In this document: positions 1-8,239 of the stretch, in pieces
Layout: the number at the start of each line of letters is the position of its first letter
Numbering within the stretch: the stretch's first letter is position 1
From: Bacillus cereus G9842
Lineage (GTDB): Bacteria; Bacillota; Bacilli; Bacillales; Bacillaceae_G
Direction: 5' to 3'
NCBI RefSeq assembly: GCF_000021305.1
Contig: NC_011772.1
Span: forward strand, 2,580,001 to 2,644,000
DNA: 64,000 bases
Made by a program: the position numbers and the translations under genes
The notes under the pieces: model-generated
Seen by the model: the letters and a program-made list of their open reading frames with translations, nothing else
Databases searched by the model: none
What the model was told of the DNA's origin: nothing

Positions 1-82
1 AAAGAAACTATATGAACGATACAGTTTCAAATCATTAGAACAGGAGTATGATGGCGAGCAAGTATATCGTTTATTTGTTTAA
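1..82 (+). CDS. C-terminal end of a probable GNAT acetyltransferase (partial)
   Basis: An open frame enters from the left edge and stops with TAA at 80-82; only about 26 residues are visible. They read KLYERYSFKSLEQEYDGEQ and end VYRLFV. The pattern 'lYerygFk' followed by a short beta strand is typical of the last segment of GNAT N-acetyltransferases, but the catalytic part lies outside the window, so the family call is an inference. The next gene starts 30 bp downstream on the same strand. Confidence 0.5.
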   Translation, partial: KKLYERYSFKSLEQEYDGEQVYRLFV

Positions 83-112
83 CTATTAGGAAGTAAAGGC
101 GTGAAATGAAAT

Positions 113-460
113 ATGCAATTTACTGAAGTGAAAATTGAAGTGTTCATTCCTGAAGAATATATTGAAACATTAAGGGATGAATTAAATAAAATTGGAGCAT
201 GTAAAACGGGCGAATATGACCATTGTCTTTCCTATAGTTCAGTGAAAGGATATTGGAGACCGTTAGACGAGGCATCTCCTTTTAATGGAGAAATTGGTCG
301 AATATGCGAAGGGCAAGAATGTAAAGTTGAAATAAAGTGTAAACGAGAACTTGTAAAAGATGCTCTTGAAGTTATTAATGATATTCATCCGTATGAAACA
401 CCTATGATTTATATTATACCAATACTAAATGACTATTTTGAGCAACTATACATTGAATAA
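113..460 (+). CDS. NIF3/YqfO insert-domain (PII/CutA-like) protein
   Basis: 115 residues. The fold-defining features resemble the PII/CutA-like insert found in YqfO/NIF3 proteins: an N-terminal strand (KIEVFIPEEYIETLRDEL), a Gly-Ala-Cys turn, a YSSVKGYWRP segment and a C-terminal IHPYETPMIYI motif. That HPYE(T/E)P motif is characteristic of this domain when it stands alone. Its role is not established; homologous domains bind metal or small ligands as trimers. It lies between a GNAT tail and a Nudix gene 16 bp downstream, so the three may be co-transcribed. Confidence 0.65.
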   Translation: MQFTEVKIEVFIPEEYIETLRDELNKIGACKTGEYDHCLSYSSVKGYWRPLDEASPFNGEIGRICEGQECKVEIKCKRELVKDALEVINDIHPYETPMIYIIPILNDYFEQLYIE

Positions 461-476
461 CTAGGAGGAATATCAA

Positions 477-923
477 TTGAAAAGTAAATTTCATCATATT
501 GTACGAGCAGTCATGATAAAAGATGAAAAATTATTAGTTGCTGAATATATTGGCCATCATTATTTTTTACCTGGTGGCCATGTTGAAATTGGAGAATCAG
601 CAGAGAATGCATTAATAAGAGAGTTAAGAGAAGAACTTGGAGTAAACTGTAGTATACAACAATTTTTAGGAGTCATAGAAAATCAATGGCAAGATAAAGA
701 AGTGCTTCATCATGAAATTAACCACATTTTTGAAGTAGAGTCACAAGATTTACATACGGACTTACCACCGAAATCTAGCGAGTCTCATTTAGCATTTCAA
801 TGGATAGATTGTAATAAAGAAGCCTTAAATCATTATGAAATCATGCCAATGCCTTTAGTGAAGGAATTACTAGAAAGAAAGTTAAGTGATGAACTACTAA
901 ATTGTTGGATTAGTAATTTTTAA
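477..923 (+). CDS. Nudix hydrolase
   Basis: 148 residues with TTG start; the Shine-Dalgarno AGGAGG at 463-468 decides it. The Nudix box is intact around residues 33-57: GGHVEIGES, then ALIRELREELGV, matching Gx5Ex7REUxEEXGU. The family hydrolyses nucleoside diphosphates linked to another moiety, with metal bound by the REEL glutamates. The substrate cannot be read from sequence. It is the first of four Nudix genes in this window. Confidence 0.85.
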   Translation: MKSKFHHIVRAVMIKDEKLLVAEYIGHHYFLPGGHVEIGESAENALIRELREELGVNCSIQQFLGVIENQWQDKEVLHHEINHIFEVESQDLHTDLPPKSSESHLAFQWIDCNKEALNHYEIMPMPLVKELLERKLSDELLNCWISNF

Positions 924-1122
924 ATCACTTTATTTATAGTAAATACGTCCATCGAATGAATATAAAGAAAATAGGCTGAAAAACAAGGTACATCACCTAG
1001 TGTAAGTTCATATTTTGTTGATGTACGCATTTAGTCTATAGTCTTGTTTCTACTTTGTTCACAAGAATTTATTAACTTTAATATTTGGGCGGAATTTATA
1101 TTTATAAATGGAGGGGTTCTTA

Positions 1123-1383
1123 ATGAATCAGTTTCAACATGAACTACAAACATTAAATCTTAATGATTATCAAACTGGTAATGTTGTGTATTGGGATCAA
1201 CAACAAAGTCAATATCCATACTACTACATTCAAGACGATGCACGTCGTTGCGGAGGATGCGGAGGTTGTGGTGGACGCTGTGGCGGTTGTGGCGGCGGTA
1301 GATGTGGTGGCTGTGGTGGACGTTGCGTAGGTTGCGCTGGTTGTTTTGGTTGCTTTAATTGCTGGAACTGGTGGGTTATTTAA
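1123..1383 (+). CDS. Heterocycloanthracin/sonorensin-type bacteriocin precursor
   Basis: 86 residues from the ATG at 1123, chosen because of the Shine-Dalgarno GAGGGGT at 1111-1117; an earlier in-frame ATG at 1108 has no such site. The leader (MNQFQHELQTLNLNDYQTGN...) is followed by a core of 12 cysteines spaced mostly as Cys-Gly-Gly, with Arg interruptions, ending CFNCWNWWVI. This matches the strain-variable B. anthracis/B. cereus precursor family with repeated Cys-Xaa-Xaa units, thought to be converted to thiazoles by a cyclodehydratase/dehydrogenase pair. No such enzymes are next to it; known family members are likewise orphan precursors. GC content is much higher than in neighbouring genes because of the Gly/Cys codons. 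Confidence 0.85.
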   Translation: MNQFQHELQTLNLNDYQTGNVVYWDQQQSQYPYYYIQDDARRCGGCGGCGGRCGGCGGGRCGGCGGRCVGCAGCFGCFNCWNWWVI

Positions 1384-1408
1384 ATATAGTACATCATTAA
1401 TATTTTAT

Positions 1409-1449
1409 ATGAAAGAAAGGTGTAAATACTGTTTATACTTTTCTTTCAT
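1409..1449 (+). terminator. Hairpin after the bacteriocin precursor
   Basis: ATGAAAGAAAGG pairs with the downstream ACTTTTCTTTCAT arm across an A/T-rich loop. It begins about 25 bp after the precursor stop codon. It lacks a long U-run, so it could stabilise the short mRNA as well as terminate it. Confidence 0.5.
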
Positions 1450-1484
1450 GCTGTAATTTTGTATTAGTGTTAAGGGGGATTTAT

Positions 1485-2501
1485 TTGTATACATACGAAA
1501 AGTTGATTTCTTGGGTAGAAAATATAAAAGAAAAAAATCAAAGTTCTGCTGCAGCACTTTGTATTATAAAAGATAATAAAATCGTGCTAGAGCATTATAG
1601 TGGTTATCACTCAAATACATCTACAAGCAAGAAAGTAACAGCACCTTCACAATTTAACGTTGCTTCTGCTAGAAAAAGTTATTTAGGATTAATAATAGCG
1701 TATGCGCTTTATGAGGGGAAAATAAACTCTATTGATGATGAAGCGATAAAATATTTTAAAGACTTTGATCCTGTATTGCTTGGTAAAACGACGATAAGAC
1801 ATTTAGTAACACATTCGCACGGATTAGAAGAAACGAATGACGGGACAATTTTTCGTGAATTTGAACCGGGACAATCATGGGCGTATAGAGATATTAATGT
1901 AAGAATGATGACACGTCTTATTTATCAGCTATATAACAAAAGTTTTCCTGAATTGTTAAAAGAGCGTGTTTTTAAACCTGCTAAATTTCAAGAAACAGGA
2001 TGGAGAATACAGCAAGATGAAAATTTGGTTGAAATTATTAATAATCCAAATGAAGACCCGATAAGTGGAATTGGTACAGTAAATGATGGTACTGAAAAAA
2101 ATCTATTTGTCTCAGCTAGAGAATTTGCGCAGTGGGGCAATCTTCATCTAAATCAAGGCATGATACATGATAAACAAATCGTTCCAAAAGAAGTTATAAA
2201 AATTGCTACGAGTTTGCAGAGTCCAACATTTATAAACAAAGAGCTACCACAAAATGGGGTGTTTTGGTTCATCCAAAATGAGCCTGCACAATTAAGCGAA
2301 CTTGGTGAACGTATTCCAAAAGGGTCGTATCAAATATTAGGGATTACTGGGCCGACTATTTTAGTAATACCTGAATATAATGTAGTTGTTGCAAAAATGT
2401 ATAATAAAAGATATAACTACGGCGGTGATAATTACTTATATTATTTACATGAATTTAGTAATTTAGTCGCTGATACATTTAGTAACCGTATTAGGGCATA
2501 A
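1485..2501 (+). CDS. Serine hydrolase, class C beta-lactamase/penicillin-binding family
   Basis: 338 residues from TTG 1485, preceded by AAGGGGGA at 1472-1479; an upstream in-frame GTG at 1467 would place the ribosome site inside the gene. The active-site SxxK is visible as S-A-R-K in FNVASARKSYLG, followed by the conserved TIRHLVTHSHGLEE stretch and the Tyr motif WAYRDIN. There is no signal peptide or membrane segment, so a cytoplasmic esterase or peptidase-like hydrolase is more likely than a true beta-lactamase. The substrate is unknown. Confidence 0.8.
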   Translation: MYTYEKLISWVENIKEKNQSSAAALCIIKDNKIVLEHYSGYHSNTSTSKKVTAPSQFNVASARKSYLGLIIAYALYEGKINSIDDEAIKYFKDFDPVLLGKTTIRHLVTHSHGLEETNDGTIFREFEPGQSWAYRDINVRMMTRLIYQLYNKSFPELLKERVFKPAKFQETGWRIQQDENLVEIINNPNEDPISGIGTVNDGTEKNLFVSAREFAQWGNLHLNQGMIHDKQIVPKEVIKIATSLQSPTFINKELPQNGVFWFIQNEPAQLSELGERIPKGSYQILGITGPTILVIPEYNVVVAKMYNKRYNYGGDNYLYYLHEFSNLVADTFSNRIRA

Positions 2502-2532
2502 TTACTCCTATAACAAAAAGGGGTGATTGAAA

Positions 2533-2676
2533 GTGAAAGATAAAGTGAACAAAAATAAAAAGCAAAATATAAAAGATGTAAATACAGAGCAAAATGCAAT
2601 TTATAGCAATCCTAAAGATGCAGCTAATATGCAAACTGTACCGCAGCCGAAAGATTTTGATGAAATCGAATATTAA
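2533..2676 (+). CDS. Small hydrophilic protein, unknown function
   Basis: A 47-codon frame with GTG start and a good Shine-Dalgarno (GGGGTGA about 7 bp upstream). The product is Lys/Asn/Gln rich, begins VKDKVNKNKKQN, and ends with an acidic DFDEIEY tail. It begins 31 bp after the serine hydrolase gene and may be co-transcribed. No family recognised. Codon content and the ribosome site support it being real. Confidence 0.6.
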   Translation: MKDKVNKNKKQNIKDVNTEQNAIYSNPKDAANMQTVPQPKDFDEIEY

Positions 2677-2819
2677 TTTTTCATCCGACTATATGATGAA
2701 TGAAAAATACGTCTTAAGTCTCATAACATTTAAGAAATTATTTGATAACATATATACATAAGCATTTGAAAATGTCTTATCTTAACAAAGCTTTCTTTAG
2801 AAATATCTGATATAACCTG

Positions 2820-2854
2820 CAAAAGGCACTTCTTTATGAAGTGTCTTTTTGTGT
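2820..2854 (+). terminator. Rho-independent terminator
   Basis: GCACTTC - TTTAT - GAAGTG stem followed by TCTTTTTGTG. It lies downstream of the small 47-codon gene and upstream of the MFS gene. Confidence 0.75.
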
Positions 2855-2956
2855 ATATGAACTTAATTACCATTTTCCGTACAGTATCTTGTAATTTATG
2901 ATGGATATACTAACTGTGAAAATTCATGTCAAGATAAAAGAAGGGGACAAGTTAGT

Positions 2957-4165
2957 ATGAAACAAAGTTCTATAAATCCGTTACTAATTGTTCTAGGTAC
3001 AATCATTGTTCAAATTGGCCTTGGAACAATTTATACATGGAGTTTATTTAATCAACCCCTTGTAAGTAAGTTTGGATGGAATCTTAATTCAGTAGCGATA
3101 ACTTTCTCCATAACAAGTTTTTCTTTATCATTCTCAACTTTATTTGCAGCAAAGTTGCAGAAAAAATTAGGACTTCGAAAACTTATTGCTACTGCAGGAA
3201 TTGTTTTAGGACTCGGCTTAATACTTAGTTCACAAGTTTCTTCTTTACCACTATTATATTTATTAGCTGGTGTCGTTGTTGGTTATGCGGATGGAACAGC
3301 TTATATTACATCACTATCTAATTTAATTAAATGGTTTCCAAATCGGAAAGGGCTTATTTCAGGTATATCTGTATCAGCGTATGGAATGGGCAGCTTAATC
3401 TTTAGATATATAAACGGAAATCTTATCGATAACCTTGGTGTATCACAAGCATTCTTATATTGGGGTATTATCGTGTTACTTTTAGTGTTAATCGGATCGT
3501 TCTTCTTACGTGAGGCAATTGTAAGTAATGCTGTAACTGAAACATTACACAATGACTATACTCCGCGTGAAATGATGCGAACGAAACAAGTATATCTGCT
3601 ATTTTTTATGTTATTCACCTCGTGTATGGGTGGTTTGTATTTAATCAGTATGGTAAAAGATATCGGCGTACAACTCGTTGGACTTAGCGCAGCAACTGCT
3701 GCAAACGCCGTTGCTATGATTGCAATCTTTAATACAGTAGGTAGAATCATTCTTGGGACGTTATCAGATAAAATCGGCCGAATGAAAATTGTCTCTGCTA
3801 CGTTTATTATTATAGGATTGTCAGTCTTTACTTTAAGTTTTATCCCGCTAAATTACGGAATCTATTTTGCTTGTGTAGCAAGTGTCGCCTTTTGCTTCGG
3901 TGGTAATATAACTATATTCCCAGCTATTGTCGGAGATTTCTTTGGATTAAAAAACCATAGTACAAATTACGGCATTGTCTACCAAGGTTTCGGATTTGGT
4001 GCGCTTGCAGGATCATTTATTGGAGCGATACTCGGGGGATTTCAACCAACTTTCATTATAATCGGTGTTTTAAGTGTTATTTCCTTCATTATTTCAATAT
4101 TAATCCGTCCACCAACTGCAGAGAAGACAAAGGAACTAAAACATCTACATCGGAAAGTTGCTTAA
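2957..4165 (+). CDS. MFS transporter, oxalate/formate antiporter (OFA) type
   Basis: 402 residues with about 12 hydrophobic segments. The start MKQSSINPLLIVLGTIIVQIG and the YTWSLFNQPL segment in the first loop are typical of OxlT-like OFA carriers. The loop-2/3 motif A-like region and a second GRIILGTLSDKIGRMK motif after helix 8 confirm the MFS fold. The B. cereus group has several OFA paralogues with unproven substrates, probably small carboxylates. It is monocistronic, with terminators on both sides and a purine-rich AAAGAAGGGG ribosome site. Confidence 0.85.
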   Translation: MKQSSINPLLIVLGTIIVQIGLGTIYTWSLFNQPLVSKFGWNLNSVAITFSITSFSLSFSTLFAAKLQKKLGLRKLIATAGIVLGLGLILSSQVSSLPLLYLLAGVVVGYADGTAYITSLSNLIKWFPNRKGLISGISVSAYGMGSLIFRYINGNLIDNLGVSQAFLYWGIIVLLLVLIGSFFLREAIVSNAVTETLHNDYTPREMMRTKQVYLLFFMLFTSCMGGLYLISMVKDIGVQLVGLSAATAANAVAMIAIFNTVGRIILGTLSDKIGRMKIVSATFIIIGLSVFTLSFIPLNYGIYFACVASVAFCFGGNITIFPAIVGDFFGLKNHSTNYGIVYQGFGFGALAGSFIGAILGGFQPTFIIIGVLSVISFIISILIRPPTAEKTKELKHLHRKVA

Positions 4166-4169
4166 TTTT

Positions 4170-4202
4170 AAAAAGAGTCCTCATGTTAGGGCTCTTTTTT
4201 AT
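4170..4202 (+). terminator. Terminator of the MFS gene
   Basis: AAAGAGTCC - loop - GGGCTCTTTTTT immediately after the stop codon, with a long T-run on the plus strand. Confidence 0.85.
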
Positions 4203-4295
4203 TCCATTAACTTTGCTTCTTTACTAACTCATTAAAGACAGGACAATATCATTATAAAATTGAATAGATAAGTAAAAAGGAGCGTGACACTTAAA

Positions 4296-4721
4296 ATGAA
4301 AATAGTACAGCAGTGGGTACAAGAAGATAGTGATTACATAAGAGAGAAAGTAATTGAATATAATCAAAAATATCTCGCAGATGAAGAAAAAACACCTTCA
4401 GAAAAGGTTAGTTTCATAGTAAGAAATGAAAAAGAAGAAATCGTAGGTGGGGTAACAGCAATAATTTTTTGGCACCATGTACACGTTGACTTTCTATGGG
4501 TTTCTGAAGAATATAGACACGAAGGTTATGGAACCAAGTTAATAAAACTTATTGAAGAATTTGCAATTGAAAAAGAGTGTAGGTTAATCAATTTAGATAC
4601 TTTTAGCTTTCAAGCACCTGCTTTTTATAAAAAACATGGATATAAAGTAATTGGAGTAAGTGAAGATCATCCGAAAGGACATAATCATTATTATTTAGAA
4701 AAACGGCTAAAAAGTATATAG
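4296..4721 (+). CDS. GNAT family N-acetyltransferase
   Basis: 141 residues from ATG 4296; a GTG at 4284 is possible but sits only 3 bp from the AAAGG ribosome site. Motif A of GNAT is clear: [22 protein letters not shown], the acetyl-CoA binding (R/Q)xxGxG/A signature. The C-terminal [11 protein letters not shown] is the family's usual last helix-strand. The acceptor substrate is unknown. It is a stand-alone gene. Confidence 0.85.
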   Translation: MKIVQQWVQEDSDYIREKVIEYNQKYLADEEKTPSEKVSFIVRNEKEEIVGGVTAIIFWHHVHVDFLWVSEEYRHEGYGTKLIKLIEEFAIEKECRLINLDTFSFQAPAFYKKHGYKVIGVSEDHPKGHNHYYLEKRLKSI

Positions 4722-4817
4722 AATTTGTTAACATTAGTATTTGGAATACAAATGTAATCAAGGCGAGGTTATTATTAATTTTAGTTTTAATTTAATCAAT
4801 TTTCATGCTAAAACTTC

Positions 4818-4862
4818 AAGAACGTTCTTTGGATAATCTTCCTAAGATACGTTCTTTCTTTA
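4818..4862 (+). terminator. Imperfect terminator hairpin
   Basis: AAGAACG pairs with CGTTCTT around an inner TTGGATAATCTTCCTAA stem-loop, followed by TCTTTATAT. It probably ends the GNAT transcript about 100 bp after its stop codon. Confidence 0.55.
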
Positions 4863-5002
4863 TATATCAGTGGCCCATTCTTATTAACTCCACCAATAGC
4901 GGTAAAGGCAAGACTTAACTAACTTATATATATTAAAAGGAGTTAATGGTAGAATGGATAGAAGACAGAAAATTCCTTTTATTAAAAATAGAGGAGGTAC
5001 AT

Positions 5003-5446
5003 ATGAAAAAAGTTAATGTTACATACGCGATTTTGTACGATAAAACTAATGAAAAGATCTTAATGGTAAAAAACAAAGGGGAAAATGGTTCTTATTATAC
5101 ATTACCGGGTGGCGCAGTTAAATTAGGAGAAACCTTAGAAGAAGGAGTAATTCGGGAAGTAAAAGAAGAAACAGGGTTACATATAAACGTAAAAGGGATT
5201 TGTTCTATCAGCGAAGCCTTTTTCGAGGAAAGAGATCATCATGCAATTTTCTTTAATTTTCTAGGCGAAATAATCGGCGGGGAGACATATATATCAAGAC
5301 CAAAAGAAATCGAAGAGATTACTTGGATGGAATTACATATAGCAGCACCGTATTTACGCATACCAGAACATTTACTAGATTTATTACAAAAGAAAGAAAC
5401 AGTACCTTATTTTTTTAACGGAACAATCGTTCATCAATCTTCATAA
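5003..5446 (+). CDS. Nudix hydrolase
   Basis: 147 residues from ATG 5003, preceded by a perfect GAGGAGGT; an upstream GTG-type start would overrun this site. The Nudix box is intact: PGGAVKLGETLEEGVIREV followed by KEETGL. The start MKKVNVTYAILYDK and the final WMEL region are typical of MutT/ADP-ribose-type Nudix enzymes. Only 30 bp separate it from the sliding-clamp gene, which suggests an operon. Confidence 0.85.
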   Translation: MKKVNVTYAILYDKTNEKILMVKNKGENGSYYTLPGGAVKLGETLEEGVIREVKEETGLHINVKGICSISEAFFEERDHHAIFFNFLGEIIGGETYISRPKEIEEITWMELHIAAPYLRIPEHLLDLLQKKETVPYFFNGTIVHQSS

Positions 5447-5476
5447 AAATATTATCTCATGTAAGGCGGGGAAAAC

Positions 5477-6607
5477 ATGGAGTTCATCGTTAATCACAAA
5501 CAATTTACTCAAGCACTTTCAGAAGTTAACAAAGCGATATCAACAAAATCTTTAATTCCTATATTATCTGGTATAAAAATAACTGCAGATCAATCTGGAA
5601 TTACTTTAATTGCAAGTAACTCGAATATTTTTATTGAAAAATTCATTCCTGTTTCAATTGAAGATGAAAAAATTGCAACTATTTTAAAGGCAGGAACTAT
5701 TGTTGTACCTGCAAAGTATTTCATTGAAATAATAAAGAAAATGCCAAGTGATATAGCAATAAAAAGTAAGAATGAGCAAATTATTAAGATACAATCAGAA
5801 GAAATCACATTAAGTTTAAATGGATTTCCTGCAGATGAGTTTCCGAATGTACCGCTTATAGACAATCATGCAGAAATCAAGGTAGAGACAGAGCAATTGA
5901 TTGAAGTATTTAAACAAACAGTCTTTGCGGTAGCAAAAAATGAATCTAGACCTGTTCTTACTGGGGTGCATATAGAGTTATCTAATAATAAGTTTATTTG
6001 TGCTGCAACTGACTCACATAGACTAGCGATACGTGAAACGCGACTTTCCTCAGATGTAAAAGCAAATTGTATTGTACCAAGCGCAACCATTAGTGAACTT
6101 CTAAAATTAATGAACAGCAATTCGGAATTCGTATATATTTACCTTTCAGAGAGTCATATTATATTTACGCTTGGAACAACTACATTATATTCAAGACTAA
6201 TTGAAGGGAAATATCCTAATATTTCTAACCTTATTCCAAATGACTTTAAAACGATTATTAACATAGATAGAAAAAAGATATTACAAGGTGTAGACCGATC
6301 AAGTTTATTAGCAAGTGAATGGGCCAATAACAATGTTAACTTAGAAATCATAAACGAATCTACAATTAAAATTTCTTCAAACGCTTCTCAAATTGGGCAA
6401 ATATCCGAAACGCAACAAATAGATGCGATTCAAGGTGAAAAACAATTAAATATATCTTTCGATGGGCGTTTTATGGTTGATGCTTTAAGAGCAATAAAAG
6501 AAGAAACGATTACTTTAAGCTTTGGCGGTTCTATGAGACCGATATTGATTGAAGCAGGAGAGCAATCTGCAGCAATCCATCTTATATCTCCAGTAAGAGC
6601 TTATTAA
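5477..6607 (+). CDS. DNA polymerase III beta subunit (sliding clamp) paralogue
   Basis: 376 residues, the normal length of DnaN. It starts MEFIVNHKQFTQALSEV; the PILSGIKI segment near residue 30, the domain-2 region SRPVLTGVHIEL and ATDSHRLAIRE, and the C-terminal ending AIHLISPVRAY are all clamp signatures (the usual ending is 'LLPVRTY'). The clamp is a ring-forming processivity factor for replication and repair polymerases. The chromosomal dnaN sits near the origin, so this is a second copy, flanked here by two Nudix genes instead of dnaA/recF. Divergence such as SPVRAY suggests specialised binding, but that is inference. Confidence 0.9.
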   Translation: MEFIVNHKQFTQALSEVNKAISTKSLIPILSGIKITADQSGITLIASNSNIFIEKFIPVSIEDEKIATILKAGTIVVPAKYFIEIIKKMPSDIAIKSKNEQIIKIQSEEITLSLNGFPADEFPNVPLIDNHAEIKVETEQLIEVFKQTVFAVAKNESRPVLTGVHIELSNNKFICAATDSHRLAIRETRLSSDVKANCIVPSATISELLKLMNSNSEFVYIYLSESHIIFTLGTTTLYSRLIEGKYPNISNLIPNDFKTIINIDRKKILQGVDRSSLLASEWANNNVNLEIINESTIKISSNASQIGQISETQQIDAIQGEKQLNISFDGRFMVDALRAIKEETITLSFGGSMRPILIEAGEQSAAIHLISPVRAY

Positions 6608-6629
6608 AAACGGAGGAAGGAATCACATT

Positions 6630-7142
6630 ATGTACAAGCACACTTTATGTTTTATAAAAAGAAATGAAGAGATACTTATGTTAAATAGAGAATATGATCC
6701 GGTAAAAGGATTATGGAATGGGGTAGGAGGAAAGATAGAAAAGGGAGAAACACCTTTAGAAAATGCGATTCGTGAAATAAAGGAAGAGACTAATATAAAA
6801 GTTACGTATGACCAAATTCAATTTAAAGGCATTATTAAATGGGAGGATTCTTCATATTCTGGCGGTATTTATGTTTATCTAGTAGAGTTACTTCATGAAT
6901 TTACATATCGCACTCCAAAAAAAGTCGCAGAAGGAATTTTAGATTGGAAAGAGGTTTCTTGGATTCTTAGTGACTATAATTACGGTGTAGGAGAGATGAT
7001 ACCTAAATTTTTAGTTGAAGTGCTCCACAATGAATTAATATTAGAGCATAATTTTATTTTATCTAATCATAAATTAATAGATTATAGGAATAAAGAATTA
7101 GCTAAGCAGGACAACTCTATAGATAATATAATTCCATTATAA
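6630..7142 (+). CDS. Nudix hydrolase, 8-oxo-dGTP diphosphatase-like
   Basis: 170 residues. The N-terminus MYKHTLCFIKRNEEILMLNR with WNGVGGKIEKGETPLENAIREI and KEETNI matches the MutT/YtkD-like subgroup, whose 'W-N-G-x-G-G-K' motif is seen in 8-oxo-dGTP hydrolases. It is 22 bp downstream of the clamp gene behind a GGAGGAAGG ribosome site, so it is the third gene of a Nudix-clamp-Nudix operon. The C-terminal 35 residues are polar and unlike the core domain. Confidence 0.8.
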   Translation: MYKHTLCFIKRNEEILMLNREYDPVKGLWNGVGGKIEKGETPLENAIREIKEETNIKVTYDQIQFKGIIKWEDSSYSGGIYVYLVELLHEFTYRTPKKVAEGILDWKEVSWILSDYNYGVGEMIPKFLVEVLHNELILEHNFILSNHKLIDYRNKELAKQDNSIDNIIPL

Positions 7143-7239
7143 AAAGTAAGAATCGTAATCTATCATACACAGCAAAATAATTATCACCTAAATATAAAAG
7201 CCATAGATTATTCGAAGAGTAGCTAAGGAGAAAATTTAT

Positions 7240-8178
7240 ATGAGGATGAGTGTGATGAAGAAAATAGTTATTTTACTCATAGGTATCGTTTTAATTACTA
7301 TTGCTTTTTATCAATACAACAAAAAAGAAGGTTTAGCTAAAAATGATAAGGTGTATGTAGAAGACTTTAAAGGTAAAAATGATTCAAACAAAATACAATC
7401 TGCTATTAATAAAGCAGAATCTAGTAAAATTAAAACAGTATTGCTTGATGATAAGAAGTATAAAATTACGTCACCAATCGTAGTGAAACAGGGTGTAAAG
7501 TTATTATTTGGTTATGGAACACAATTTGTTGTTGAAGGTAATTTTAGAGTTCTAGAATTAGAAAAAAACGCTTCTATTGAAGGAGCTTATATAGCTATAG
7601 ATGATCCTAAATTTAATTCTGAAGTTATATATTTAGACGGAAAAAATAAGTATTATAACACTTGGCACAAAACACAAATAAAAGATATAAATATTATCAA
7701 TTGGACAGAAACGAATAAAGGTACCGGCATTTCTTTGTATTCTGGTGGGAAGGAAAATGAAATTTCATTTATTAATTTTGAAAATATAAAAGTTGTAGGC
7801 ATGGAAACTGGGGTGAAATTAGTAGCAAAGAAACCACAATCTGGACATGCATGGATAAATGCCAACCGTTTTATGAACTTCTCTCTCGAAGATTGTGTAA
7901 ATATGATTTTTATGGATAGTAATGTAACAACGCCAAATGAAATTAGTGGTAACCTATTTACAAACCTTCAAATACAACCTACAAATAAAACGAAAAGTAT
8001 TGTAAAGGTAAGTGGACAGCATAACGAGTTCCATGGAATGGTGTGGGATTTACAGAAAATCAATCACGAAAACGAACTCATTGAACTAACTGATAAAAGT
8101 ATGAATACAGTGATTGAAATGTCCAGTGTACCAGCAAATAGAATTTTAGATAGCGGGAAATCAAATATAGTGAAATAA
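7240..8178 (+). CDS. Membrane-anchored right-handed beta-helix protein
   Basis: 312 residues. One N-terminal transmembrane anchor (IVILLIGIVLITIAFYQY) follows a basic MRMSVMKK start. The rest reads as repeated short beta strands with Asn/Gly turns beginning VYVEDFKGKNDSNKIQSAINKAE, the start seen in pectate-lyase/phage-tailspike-like beta-helix proteins (PF12708 type). The region around KGTGISLYSGGKENEISFINFENIKVVG shows the strand periodicity. It is probably an extracytoplasmic polysaccharide-binding or lyase-like protein; no catalytic residues can be assigned. ATG 7255 is an alternative start. Confidence 0.6.
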   Translation: MRMSVMKKIVILLIGIVLITIAFYQYNKKEGLAKNDKVYVEDFKGKNDSNKIQSAINKAESSKIKTVLLDDKKYKITSPIVVKQGVKLLFGYGTQFVVEGNFRVLELEKNASIEGAYIAIDDPKFNSEVIYLDGKNKYYNTWHKTQIKDINIINWTETNKGTGISLYSGGKENEISFINFENIKVVGMETGVKLVAKKPQSGHAWINANRFMNFSLEDCVNMIFMDSNVTTPNEISGNLFTNLQIQPTNKTKSIVKVSGQHNEFHGMVWDLQKINHENELIELTDKSMNTVIEMSSVPANRILDSGKSNIVK

Positions 8179-8188
8179 GTTTAAATAC

Positions 8189-8231
8189 AGAAAAAGAGCG
8201 AATTCCTTATAAGAGAGTTCGCTCTTTTTCT
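8189..8231. terminator. Bidirectional terminator between convergent genes
   Basis: AAAAAGAGCGAA - TTCCTTATAAGAGAG - TTCGCTCTTTTT, with A-run and T-run on both sides, lies between the beta-helix gene (plus) and the metallo-hydrolase gene (minus). Confidence 0.9.
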
Positions 8232-8239
8232 ATTTATAA

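Noticed and set aside
1200..1383. Gly/Cys-rich tract as a CRISPR or simple repeat
   Set aside because: It is in frame in a gene with start and ribosome site, and repeat units vary; it fits the bacteriocin precursor family.
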